Positions 8,085 through 17,325 of a stretch of DNA of 55,123 nt are shown piece by piece. Source of the stretch: JAFARZ01 sp035651595 (GTDB taxonomy: Bacteria > Actinomycetota > Actinomycetes > Streptosporangiales > Streptosporangiaceae); NCBI GenBank assembly GCA_035651595.1, contig DASRFJ010000115.1:1-55123 (forward strand), written 5' to 3'. Position numbers and translations under genes: made by a program. The number at the start of each line of letters is the position of its first letter. Position 1 is the first letter of the stretch. The notes beneath the pieces are model-generated. The model was given only the letters and a program-made list of their open reading frames with translations, made no database searches and was not told the DNA's origin.

Positions 8085-10665
8085 GAAGGCGGCCAGCGGG
8101 CCGGTCCCCGTAGAGTCGTTCCACCACGAGGACAAGCGGCTGAACAACCCGCCCGCCGACTCCGAAGGCCTGGTGTCCGAGGACGTCGCCGCAGTGGGGC
8201 AGCTGCGCTATCCACGAAACCCGGACCTCGACCCCCAGCTCGTCTGGCGCGGCAAGGACGGGCAGGACAGCGAGGACCTGGTCGTCGACGCGCCGCCGAT
8301 CTACATCCAGGAGAAGATCGTCCCCCAGGTCATCATCGAGAACCTGCGCAAGGTCGTCGACAAACCCGAGCTGACCCTTTTTGAGGGCTTCGACGGCCTC
8401 GAGGGGTGGGAGGCCGTCGAGTATTACCAGCACGAGGCCAACTGGTCCAACCGCATGATCCTCGGCGACTCTCTCCAGGTCATGGCGTCGCTGGCGGAGA
8501 AAGAAAACCTCCGCGGCAAGGTCCAGATGATCTACATCGATCCGCCGTACGGCATCAAGTTCGGCTCCAACTGGCAAACACGCACTGACAGACGCAGCGT
8601 GACTGACAGCAAAGCCGAGCATGTTACTCGCGAGGTCGAACAGATCAAGGCATTCCGCGACACGTGGGAACTTGGCATTCACTCATACCTGTCATATCTT
8701 CGCGATCGCCTAACCGTTGCGCGCGATCTGCTAACTGAAAGCGGCTCGGTATTCGTTCAAATCGGCGATGAAAATGTTCATCTGGTTCGCAGCCTCATGG
8801 ACGAGATCTTTGGAGCGGAGAACTTCTGCTCCCAAATTGCATTCCGCACTACGACAGGCAAAGGGGGGAAACTGCTAGACAGCACCTATGATATTCTGCT
8901 GTGGTATGGCCGCAATTTCACCAAGGTCAAATACAGGCCGACCTATGAACCACGCACTATCGAGGCCGACTCAAATCTTCGTTTCATAGAGCTTGCAGAC
9001 GGCACGCGTCGCAGAATGATTGACGACGAGGTAACGGGAGCGGTGGAATTGCCTCCTGGAAGCCGTCCATACCGACCGAACCCGCTCACCAACCAGCGGC
9101 CGGCTCAAGGGAATGATCTACGCGTGTACCACCTAGACGGAAAACCGTACACGCCCGGAGGAGGAACGTTCCGGACGGACCAGCTTGGCATGGAACGACT
9201 TGAGGCCGCCAAACGACTCCTACCGCTCGGGAAAACACTTACGTTCATCAGGTATCTGGATGACTTTCCTTTCAAGCCTCGGAACAATATATGGGACGAT
9301 ACCAGACAAAGCGGCTTTGGACAGTCGAAAATTTATGTCGTACAGACTGCTCCACGGGTTGTTGAACGCTGCATAATAATGGCTACCGATCCAGGGGACC
9401 TGGTCGTTGATCCTACTTGCGGATCCGGAACAACTGCGGTAGTAGCTGAGCAATGGGGGCGTCGCTGGATTACGGTAGATAGCTCACGTGTTGCGCTGAC
9501 CCTGGCACGCCAACGCATCATGGGAGCGAAATTTCAATACTATACCCTGGCCGACCCTAAAGGAGATGTGCGGAAGAACTTCAAATACAAGCACGTCCCG
9601 CATGTAACACTAAAATCTATTACTAATAATCCGGGCATCGCTCCTGGCATGAGCCGTCAAGAGGTAGATGCAGCAATCGCTCACCATGCGGAGAGTGAAG
9701 CACTCTACGACCAAGCCCTGGAGGACCCGCGGAAAGTCCGCGTCTCTGGGCCGTTCACGGTGGAGAGCTTGTCGCCTCATGCGGCAGTAGCCCCTGGTCG
9801 TTCTGACTCTGAAAAGGAGGCGGACGCTGATGATGCCTCGGTCTTTGAGCAGACGATCCTGGATAACCTGCTGAAGGCAGGTGTGCAGAACGGGCGCAAG
9901 CAGGAGCGTCTGCAGTTTGAGTCGCTGGTGCCGTTCGCGAATCCGTACATCCAGGCCGAGGGGATACGGAAGAACGGGTCCGAGGGGACGCCGCAGCGAA
10001 TTGGAGTGTCGATTGGCCCGCAGTTCGGGACGGTGGATCCGGACTGGATCAGGCACGCGGCCCGCGAGGCCATCCACGGGATGGGGTTCGACCTGCTGCT
10101 CGTGTGCGCGTTCGCGTTCGACCCGCAGGCGGTGCGGGCGACCGAGGAGTTCGCGCCGTCAGACCCGACGGACTTTGCGTCTGTGCAGGACGAGCGCAGG
10201 CTCGGCCGGTTGCCGATCCTGCTGGTGCGGATGAACTCCGACCTCGCGATGGGCGACGTGCTGCTGAAGAAGACCGGCAGCGGGAACCTGTTCATGGTGT
10301 TCGGCGAACCGGACGTGGCGATCTCGCACGAGGGCGACGACGTCATGGTGGAGATCCGCGGAGTAGACGTGTACAACCCGACCACGGGCGAGATCCGGTC
10401 CAGCGGCACCGGCGAGATCGCGCTGTGGATGATCGACACTGATTATGACGGCGAGTCGTTCTTCGTCCGGCACTGCTACTTCACCGGGGACAACGACCCC
10501 TACAAGCGCCTGAAGGCCGCGCTCAAGGCGGACATCGACGAGGCGGCCTGGGCGACCCTGTACTCGACGAAGTCGCGGGCGTTCCGGCGCCCGGAGTCGG
10601 GGAAGATCGCCGTCAAGGTGATCAACCACTACGGCGACGAAGTACTCCAGATCTACGACGTCTAG
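8071..10665 (+). CDS. Type III-like DNA adenine methyltransferase, Mod subunit
   Basis: 864-aa beta-class N6-adenine methyltransferase. The catalytic motif IV YIDPPYGIKF (about residue 155) comes before the SAM-binding motif I DPTCGSGTTAVVAEQ (about 445), so the target-recognition domain lies between them. It partners Res (14-bp overlap; GGAGG-like ribosome site inside the res end). A C-terminal region after residue 590 lies beyond the methylase core. Composition is mosaic: the first 500 bp and last 800 bp are high-GC like the neighbours, while roughly 8,570-9,850, which includes the recognition region, is distinctly AT-richer with unusual codons such as ATA, CTA and AAT. This suggests replacement of the specificity domain by recombination. 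Confidence 0.88.
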   Translation: MPGAKKAASGPVPVESFHHEDKRLNNPPADSEGLVSEDVAAVGQLRYPRNPDLDPQLVWRGKDGQDSEDLVVDAPPIYIQEKIVPQVIIENLRKVVDKPELTLFEGFDGLEGWEAVEYYQHEANWSNRMILGDSLQVMASLAEKENLRGKVQMIYIDPPYGIKFGSNWQTRTDRRSVTDSKAEHVTREVEQIKAFRDTWELGIHSYLSYLRDRLTVARDLLTESGSVFVQIGDENVHLVRSLMDEIFGAENFCSQIAFRTTTGKGGKLLDSTYDILLWYGRNFTKVKYRPTYEPRTIEADSNLRFIELADGTRRRMIDDEVTGAVELPPGSRPYRPNPLTNQRPAQGNDLRVYHLDGKPYTPGGGTFRTDQLGMERLEAAKRLLPLGKTLTFIRYLDDFPFKPRNNIWDDTRQSGFGQSKIYVVQTAPRVVERCIIMATDPGDLVVDPTCGSGTTAVVAEQWGRRWITVDSSRVALTLARQRIMGAKFQYYTLADPKGDVRKNFKYKHVPHVTLKSITNNPGIAPGMSRQEVDAAIAHHAESEALYDQALEDPRKVRVSGPFTVESLSPHAAVAPGRSDSEKEADADDASVFEQTILDNLLKAGVQNGRKQERLQFESLVPFANPYIQAEGIRKNGSEGTPQRIGVSIGPQFGTVDPDWIRHAAREAIHGMGFDLLLVCAFAFDPQAVRATEEFAPSDPTDFASVQDERRLGRLPILLVRMNSDLAMGDVLLKKTGSGNLFMVFGEPDVAISHEGDDVMVEIRGVDVYNPTTGEIRSSGTGEIALWMIDTDYDGESFFVRHCYFTGDNDPYKRLKAALKADIDEAAWATLYSTKSRAFRRPESGKIAVKVINHYGDEVLQIYDV

Positions 10666-10667
10666 CG

Positions 10668-10701
10668 GTTCCTCGCCGACCAACCTCGGCTGACGAGGAA
10701 C
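10668..10701 (+). terminator. Hairpin just after mod (probable terminator)
   Basis: GTTCCTCG (10668-10675) and CGAGGAAC (10694-10701) form an 8-bp stem, with a further GCCGA/TCGGC pairing possible in the loop. It starts 3 bp after the mod stop codon. No T-run follows, which is common for actinobacterial terminators. Confidence 0.5.
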
Positions 10702-11052
10702 GCTCATCCGCTAACTAACCCGTCACGCCACGTGTCGGATGCCCGCGGCCGGGTGACACGTGATGCTACTCCGGCCCGGACCAGAAGTAGTCCCAGCACT
10801 TCTGGTCGCATGGCCGGAACGCGAACAGCATGCTGGCAACGATCAGATCGGCAGGGTGAACGCGGATACCGCCGACGGAACCCCTCAACTAGCCGTTCGG
10901 AACTTGTTTCCGGACCGGTGGCTCAATGGCCCGCGCGGGATCGCGCTGTCGACGCCTGGACCGCAGATGCGACCTGGCCAAGGTGGCTGTTCGGCCCGCC
11001 CAAGACTTGACGCGGACCAAAGCTTAGAATCCGCTTAAAAGGTATTCCATCG
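10702..11052. other. Gene-free stretch between mod and the PD-(D/E)XK gene
   Basis: No believable gene. The only structure seen is a second inverted repeat, CACGTGTC (10729-10736) and GACACGTG (10755-10762), each arm containing the self-complementary CACGTG. It could form a hairpin between the two convergent transcription units (mod on plus, nuclease gene on minus). Confidence 0.5.
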
Positions 11053-12438
11053 CTATGTAGTTAGTGCTCTCAAGACTGCATCTGGAAGTTTGACACAGGC
11101 CCGCAAGAATGCCGCAACCTGCCTACGGTCGCGCGCCAGCGCATCCTGGCCTGCTCGGCTGACTCGCTCAAGTGCCTCGATGCTGGCATGCTGACGCTTG
11201 ACCAGTCGCTCGTGCATGATGAGGTCAGTGTGCCGCGGAAGGTCGATAAGGCAAGTAGACGTGGAGAGGCGCTCAACCAGTTCGACGAACGGTTGTGTCC
11301 ATTTCGGCGGCGAGGGACGGAACGCTCCCATCGATTCGACAAGAAGCCTGTTGTCAGCACCAGCCTCCTTCAGGGCGCGGTTCAGATACTTGTCAAAAGA
11401 ATCTGCGAGCGTTCGCATATAGTGTGTGGGTACTGCACCCTCCGAGAGACGATCGTTCACAATCGTCGGCCATTCGGAGGAGGCGATTGTCCATGAACGT
11501 CCAGTGAGGGCGACGAGATTCAGCACCAAGACGGAAAGTGCTTCTGCATATAGCCAGCGTAGACCGGCCGTCGCGCCGTCTTCAATACCTGGCGTCCACC
11601 ATGAGTGCAGACGATCGAGCGCGCCGATGATGCGCTTGGTTGCCTGCCAAGGGTCGAGAAACCACACCTCTGATCGCAAGAACCAGTACACGCGCTCCAA
11701 TTCTGGCTCAGCCTTGCATCGGTTGCGAGCCAGTTCCGCTTCCAGAAATGCTGTCGGTCCGTGGCTCCCGCAATCGGCTATAGAACTCGGCAGCCATACC
11801 GCTTCCCAGCGGGTGATCTCATCAATTCCGATTGCATGCACGCCTATGGACCGGGCAGTATCACGCACCCGCGTGGACGGAACAAGCGCAGTCACCAGGC
11901 TGGCGCGGTCAGCATAGACGAGTTTCATAAGGCCGGCGAGCCATATAGCCCGGTCGAGCGGTTTAGGGGCAGTCTTGCCAGTGCTGCTTTTTGCCTCACC
12001 GATTGTCTTTATGAGTTCCATCTGGGGAGAGAACTGGTACGCAAGAAGATCAAGGTCGGTGACTAGAAGCGGTTCGGGGTGGAAATGACGTTCCATGTTA
12101 ATGCCCCGCCGAGCATAGCTCCCCTGCCAGAAATACATGCGGGCAAAGCGGTACTCCAGCTCATCGCCCACAGTTGGCCTGCTAGATACTTGCTCGCCGC
12201 GGTTTCCTTGCGATCGGATTGCGCTAGGGACTCTAGGGAATAGACGGCGGGCATTATGACGGCCGGTCCCCAAGTCGGCCGGGCCGACGGGAGTAGGCTC
12301 TGTACCCCCCGTGGTATTCTCCGGACTCCTTGTTTCGCTAACTGAGTCATGTCCGGCCGACTGTGCGGGAGGATTGGACGGCTGCGGCTCACCGGCGGGC
12401 TGTGCTGCCTCATGTGATCCGCTCGGAGCTGATGCCAC
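11053..12438 (-). CDS. Probable PD-(D/E)XK nuclease, otherwise unknown
   Basis: 461 aa as drawn. The recognisable part is a restriction-endonuclease-like core: GDELEYRFARMYFWQGSY (91-108), VTDLDLLAYQF (126-136) and IGEAKSS (146-152), giving the E...D...ExK arrangement of PD-(D/E)XK nucleases. The C-terminal 300 residues are mostly helical in character and match nothing I recognise. The first 85 residues are Pro/Ser/Gly-rich and may be a linker. The GTG start at 12438 is uncertain because the frame stays open upstream into the end of the preceding gene. It follows the frameshifted gene on the same strand and probably worked with it. GC content is lower than in the core genes. Confidence 0.6.
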   Translation of the reverse strand: MASAPSGSHEAAQPAGEPQPSNPPAQSAGHDSVSETRSPENTTGGTEPTPVGPADLGTGRHNARRLFPRVPSAIRSQGNRGEQVSSRPTVGDELEYRFARMYFWQGSYARRGINMERHFHPEPLLVTDLDLLAYQFSPQMELIKTIGEAKSSTGKTAPKPLDRAIWLAGLMKLVYADRASLVTALVPSTRVRDTARSIGVHAIGIDEITRWEAVWLPSSIADCGSHGPTAFLEAELARNRCKAEPELERVYWFLRSEVWFLDPWQATKRIIGALDRLHSWWTPGIEDGATAGLRWLYAEALSVLVLNLVALTGRSWTIASSEWPTIVNDRLSEGAVPTHYMRTLADSFDKYLNRALKEAGADNRLLVESMGAFRPSPPKWTQPFVELVERLSTSTCLIDLPRHTDLIMHERLVKRQHASIEALERVSRAGQDALARDRRQVAAFLRACVKLPDAVLRALTT

Positions 12439-12530
12439 CCCGTTGGCAAAGGCCTTGCGCTCGCCCTGACTGCTACTCAGCTCGGCGGGCTCTTCCAGCG
12501 AAAGCTGCTGCGGCGTCGGCGGATTTCGTT

Positions 12531-13891
12531 TCAGAAGTCGAATCGGGCTGCACGCTGAGCCTCCTCTCGCGCCTCTCGCAACCTCAGGATCGCCGAGTTC
12601 GTGATCTCGCCAGCAGCACCCTCGTCAGCAAGGCTAGCCCTGTCGCCCTCTGGAGTGCTCCAGGCGGTAGGTGGCTTGAGCTGACCGATATCGGCACCCT
12701 TGCCCGTTGGCCCACCGCCAAAGGACTGTTCGAGCCAGGTGAGGCCGCCTTCCACTATGTCCCTCTTGATGACCTCTAGATACGCTCGATCGCTGTTGCC
12801 TGATCGCCGCACTGCTACGATGCCGTGTGCCTCCAGCAAATGGTAGTCAGAGGCGATGTTACTCGCTGGCCCGACGCGACCGCGGCTCAGGAGGCGATCC
12901 ACCAAGATCGTGGGGTCGTAGATCCGACCCCGGTCGCTGACCGCCTTCTCGTGCCCGTAGAGGATGTGGGCGACGAACAGCTTCCGATGGTGGAGCGCTT
13001 CCGTGCCGATGAGCTGGTCATCATGGGCTTCAAGAAGGGGCGAGAACACATACGTCTGTGGAACAGAACCTGAGATACTGCTCTTTACCGTCGCTGCCTG
13101 TATGAGGCCCACTTTCCGCGCTGATTTGAGTACAGGTGCTGAGAAGTTTCCGTAGCCCGAAAGCGCTAGCCCTGGCCGATCCGAGGCCTGTTCGCACATA
13201 CCCAGTAGGGAGTCACGTTCGGCGGGCGGCAGAGACCTCAGGAATCCAGCTATGTCGGCAGACTGAGCACCCCATACGTTGGGGTTAAAATGACCTGCTC
13301 ACCGAGTTCCGACGAGTCGACGCCCATGTTGACCCCTGCCGCGAGGCTGAGCTTGATCGCCTCGACGGCCTGCCGTTCACTGAATCCACGTCTACTCAGC
13401 AACTCCGCATGTTGTGTCTTAGTCAGAGGAGCCCAGCTAGCGACCTCAACGCTATGAAGGACGGCACGCTCAGTAGGAGTTGGTCCATATCGCTCGACTA
13501 GGCGCAACGCCTGGTCGATCACACGACCGCTCAAGCCCACAAACTCCTGGATATATGAGATGCCGACATCGTCCAGACGCGACTGAAAGTCAATCAAGTC
13601 GGCGGCCTTGAGTTTCGGCAGCACGTCCTGATGGAGGCGGTAGGGAGGAAAGCCGGCTTGAGTAGCGAGTTCGGTCGCGAGCGCCGGCGTGAGCTCACCC
13701 TTATACCCGCGAAGACGGACGGCGTATTCCATCGCCTCGCCAGCAGCGATTAGTTGGCCGAGCTTGGCTCGAACGACAGGCGCTCTCACATAGCGAACCT
13801 GGTTGTGGATATAAAACAGCGCGCGTCCAAGTCGCTGGTTACCGCCAAGTACAGAGGCTGGCTGCTCGGTCGGCGGTGCCGTCGAACTCAT
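12531..13891 (-). pseudogene. Unknown protein, split by a one-base frameshift
   Basis: Two minus-strand reading frames (13891-13250 and an overlapping one ending at 12531) look like one protein of about 450 aa. Frame one ends unnaturally after ...VILTP. From the same point the other frame reads NVWGAQSADIAGFLRSLPP and continues to the second frame's stop. Adding one base to the C4 run (G4 on plus, 13281-13284) joins them. The ends carry no motif I can name; the C-terminal half looks helical, with a possible winged-helix-like segment (residues after SDYHLLEAHGIV). It may be a true pseudogene, a phase-variable gene, a programmed -1 site or a sequencing slip. It precedes the PD-(D/E)XK gene in an apparent two-gene unit. 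Confidence 0.65.
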
Positions 13892-13950
13892 CGCCTGTTC
13901 ACACTCCCCGTGCCGTGCAAGATTCCCATCTCCGCAGTGCCCAACAATGT

Positions 13951-13970
13951 GGTTGCTGCTAGCAGCAACC
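13951..13970. promoter_or_regulatory. Perfect 20-bp palindrome, candidate operator
   Basis: GGTTGCTGCTAGCAGCAACC is a perfect inverted repeat 60 bp upstream of the minus-strand ATG at 13891. Its position suits an operator for a dimeric regulator controlling the frameshifted gene/nuclease unit. No regulator gene is adjacent, so the upstream gene product itself is a possible binder. That is inference. Confidence 0.5.
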
Positions 13971-14480
13971 CTAGCTTCAATCCAGGCCCAATGGGATGAT
14001 TCTGTACATGTCGGTGCGCAAGTTGCATATAGAGCCGTGGCACAGCGGTGCTACGCATCGGCGACGCAGCGAGAGGCCATTAGGCCACGCCCTCAACTTT
14101 CCGGAACTTTGAGCCCTTGAGCCTTTGTGTCCGGTTCCTGGTGCTTGGTCGCGATCTGGTGACATGTTGATTGCGACGGTCTCGGAATGCAACAAACCCA
14201 TGGTGGGTCGGGTTTCTCGCATCCAGCCGTCCACCAGGGGTTTCGTTGTCTGGCCTGTGGCTGAACTCTCTGGGAGCTGGACCTGTCCAGCCTGCTGGAA
14301 GAGCTCCTAGCCGACGATGCGGCCGAGAGTGCGCATTAGGATACGCACCGGGATACAGACCTCGGAGTCGGCTTGCCTGGGGCTGCTCGTGCCACGATCG
14401 GCTTCGTATGTCACCGCCGGGCCGCACCGCACGCGCTGAGCCACGCACGGCGAACCGGACCACCGGCTAAGGTCAGGACT
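13971..14480. other. Gene-free stretch before the helicase operon
   Basis: About 500 bp with no reading frame resembling a known protein. It must contain the promoter of the plus-strand helicase operon. An in-frame upstream extension of the helicase (to a TTG at 14373) exists, but its residues look non-coding. No clear -35/-10 pair was found. Confidence 0.45.
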
Positions 14481-17243
14481 GTGGAGTACACGGCTACGCA
14501 GCGTGCGGCGATCGGCACGCTGGACGACCCGCTGCTCATCGTGGCGTGTGCCGGGTCGGGCAAGACCCAGGTGATCTCGCAGCGGATCGTCGAGACACTA
14601 CGCCGCGACGACGTAAACCCGAAGAACATCGTCGCGTTCACGTTCACCGAGAAGGCGGCCGCCGAACTCAAGGAGCGGGTGACCACGCTGGTCGCTGCCG
14701 AGATGCCAGGCATGACCGGGCTCGCCGAGCTGTTCATCGGCACGATGCACGGCTACGCGCGCGATCTGCTCCAGACCTACGTGCCAGCTGCGTTCAAGCG
14801 CAATGTGCTGGACGAGATCCAGGCGCGGCTGTTCATCGACCGCAACAGCCGAGCCAGCGGCCTGACCGTTACCGACGCGATGGTCCAAGGCACGCCACGG
14901 AAGCTCAAGCGCTACCAGAACTCTGGGCTGTACATGCAGGTCCTCGCCATTCTGCGCGAGGATGACGTGGACGAGTCACAGCTGCCTGCGGAATTGATAA
15001 GAGCACGCGACGGCTACCGCCACCTGCTCAACGAGAAGAGCTACTTCGATTTCACCGAACTGCTCAAGGTCGCGGTGGACCTGCTGGCCGAGGAGCCCGA
15101 CGACGACATCGCCGGGCCGCTGGTCAGGCACGTCCGCGACCACATCCGGTATGTCGTGGTGGACGAGTACCAGGACACGAACCCGATCCAGGAGAAGCTG
15201 ATCGAGCGGCTCTGCCGGTTCGGCGCGAACCTGTGCGTGGTTGGCGACGACGACCAGACCATTTACCAGTGGCGCGGCAGCGCGGTGCGCAACATCCTGA
15301 ACTTCGTGGACCACAGGCCCGGAGTGCGCGAGGTCACGCTGGACGAGAACTTCCGGTCCAGCCCCGGCATCGTCTCGCTCGGGCGCGCCGTCGCTGAGCT
15401 GAACGACCCCGGCCGACTTCCCAAGAACATGGCCGCCGCCGGTCACCAGGTCTATGACCGCGGGGACATACTCGCGCTGGCCTTGGATTCCCTAACGGAC
15501 GAGGCACGGTGGATCTGTGACCGCATCACCCGGATGCGAGGCATGCCGTTCAAGGACACCCCGGACGCTGAACCGCGCGGACTGTCCTGGTCGGACTTCG
15601 CCGTGCTGTTCCGCAGCGTCAGCAAGGACGCGGACGCGCTCGTCGATGAGCTGAAGCGCCGGGACATCCCCTACGTGATCAAGGGCCTCACCCGGCTGTT
15701 CGACGCCCCCGAAGTCCAAGCGTGCGTCACATGCTTCCGGTACATCCTGCACGAAGTCAGTGCGAACGAGGTCATTCAGGCCTGGCTTGACGCCGATCTG
15801 GATCTCACGGACTCCGACCTGCGGCGGGCACTGCCGATCCTGGAGGAGGCTCGCAACTGGCAGCCGGGCGAGCGCTGGGGGACATACAACATCCAGCGCA
15901 CGTACCTGCGGTTCCTGGAGGAGCTGAAGATCCGGGAGGAAACTATTCCGTCCGCGGATGGCACGGTCCGCGGAGAGCTTGTCTTCTACAACCTGGGCAA
16001 GTTCAGCCAGGCAATCTCTGACTTCGAGCAGATCTACTTCCAATCCCAGCCACAGCAAAAGTACGACACCTTCGTCAAATGGCTGGTGTACCAGGCACCC
16101 GGCTACTACGCGGAGAGCGACGCCGATGTCGGCTACGCCACCCCGGACGCGGTCACGATCGCGACCGTGCACCAGGCCAAGGGCATGCAGTGGTCGGCCG
16201 TGTTCGTGCCGGCGCTGCGCAAGAACCGCTTCCCGTCGCCCCGCCAGGGCGGCCTGAACGTCTTCCATGTCATACCCGCGATGGCGGTCCAGGACGCCGA
16301 TCGGTACCGCGGCACCGAAGCGGACGAACGGCGGCTGTTCTACGTCGCCGTGACACGCGCACAGAAATACCTGCACTTGACTTTCGCTCCAGGTGACTCC
16401 AGTCGCGCTCGGGCACGATCGCCATTCTTCGACTTCGCGACCCGGAACCAGTACGTGCTCACCGCCGAGCCGTCGCTGCCATCTGAACGCCTGACGCCAC
16501 GCGCCCGGCATGAACTGCCCGAGGTAACGCTCAGCTTCAGCGACCTGAAGTACTTCTTCGAGTGCCCGTACGAGTTCAAGCTCCGCTTCCTGTACGGCTT
16601 TAACCCGCCGATCCACGAGGCGCTCGGCTACGGCAAGTCGGTGCACGACGTGATGGCCGAGGTGCACAAGCGCGCCATCGACGGCGACATCGTGTCCGGC
16701 CTGGAGGCCGAAGACCTGGTAGACCGGCACCTCAACGCGCCGTTCGCCTATCCAGCGCTGCGCGAGGACCTGCGGCGCGCCGCGATCCGCGCCGTACGCC
16801 GCTACATCGACGAGAATCGCACGACGCTGGAGAAGACGCTCTACTCCGAGCAGCAGATCCAGGTACACGTCGCACCGGGCATCACGGTGGACGGCCGGAT
16901 CGACCTGATCAAGCGGTTGGACACCGAAGAGACCTGCATCGTGGACTTCAAGTCCACCGAGCGCGCGCAGGCCGAGGACATCACCCGCGACCAGCTGCAC
17001 ATCTACGCGGTCGGCTACCAGGAACTGACCGGGCAGCGCGCGGACGTGCTGGAAGTGCTCAACCTCGACGAGAAGGCCAAGAGCACCCGCGAACTCGTCA
17101 ACGACACACTGCTCAGTGACATCCGCGGCAAGATCCGGGACGCTGGGAATGACCTCAGGGCGAATCGGCTGCCTCGGCTCAGCCACTGGTGCGGCACCTG
17201 CGATCAGTGCGACTTGGCCGGCCTGTGCAGGACACGCCCATGA
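14481..17243 (+). CDS. UvrD/PcrA-like helicase fused to a RecB/Cas4-type nuclease
   Basis: 920 aa. Superfamily-1 helicase motifs are CAGSGKT (Walker A, residues 23-29), VDEYQDTNPIQ (Walker B), GDDDQTIYQWRGS, ATVHQAKGMQW and LFYVAVTRAQKYLHL. The C-terminal third is a RecB-like nuclease with GKSVHDVM, VDGRIDLI and VDFKSTERAQ. A cysteine set, ECPYEF plus WCGTCDQCDLAGLC at the end, resembles the 4Fe-4S clamp of AddB/Cas4 nucleases. Expected activity is ATP-driven unwinding and degradation of DNA. I chose the GTG at 14481, preceded by AGGA and giving a normal UvrD N-terminus. The AAA ATPase and subtilase genes follow on the same strand 82 bp later, suggesting one operon. Confidence 0.9.
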   Translation: MEYTATQRAAIGTLDDPLLIVACAGSGKTQVISQRIVETLRRDDVNPKNIVAFTFTEKAAAELKERVTTLVAAEMPGMTGLAELFIGTMHGYARDLLQTYVPAAFKRNVLDEIQARLFIDRNSRASGLTVTDAMVQGTPRKLKRYQNSGLYMQVLAILREDDVDESQLPAELIRARDGYRHLLNEKSYFDFTELLKVAVDLLAEEPDDDIAGPLVRHVRDHIRYVVVDEYQDTNPIQEKLIERLCRFGANLCVVGDDDQTIYQWRGSAVRNILNFVDHRPGVREVTLDENFRSSPGIVSLGRAVAELNDPGRLPKNMAAAGHQVYDRGDILALALDSLTDEARWICDRITRMRGMPFKDTPDAEPRGLSWSDFAVLFRSVSKDADALVDELKRRDIPYVIKGLTRLFDAPEVQACVTCFRYILHEVSANEVIQAWLDADLDLTDSDLRRALPILEEARNWQPGERWGTYNIQRTYLRFLEELKIREETIPSADGTVRGELVFYNLGKFSQAISDFEQIYFQSQPQQKYDTFVKWLVYQAPGYYAESDADVGYATPDAVTIATVHQAKGMQWSAVFVPALRKNRFPSPRQGGLNVFHVIPAMAVQDADRYRGTEADERRLFYVAVTRAQKYLHLTFAPGDSSRARARSPFFDFATRNQYVLTAEPSLPSERLTPRARHELPEVTLSFSDLKYFFECPYEFKLRFLYGFNPPIHEALGYGKSVHDVMAEVHKRAIDGDIVSGLEAEDLVDRHLNAPFAYPALREDLRRAAIRAVRRYIDENRTTLEKTLYSEQQIQVHVAPGITVDGRIDLIKRLDTEETCIVDFKSTERAQAEDITRDQLHIYAVGYQELTGQRADVLEVLNLDEKAKSTRELVNDTLLSDIRGKIRDAGNDLRANRLPRLSHWCGTCDQCDLAGLCRTRP

Positions 17244-17325
17244 GGCGTATCGATTGTTTTATCGAAGCGTGTTACGCTGGGTCGAAACTCCGCAACCCAG
17301 AGGAGGATCTGGAGAGGGGCAGGAC

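Noticed and set aside
10760..11038. 92-codon open frame after mod
   Set aside because: No motif, poor start context, and it overlaps the hairpin region between convergent genes. It could be a gene remnant, but nothing supports that.
13281..13284. A confident programmed ribosomal frameshift at the C4 run
   Set aside because: The ACCCCAAC context allows slippage, but there is no strong downstream pseudoknot or conserved pair of products to prefer it over mutation or sequencing error.
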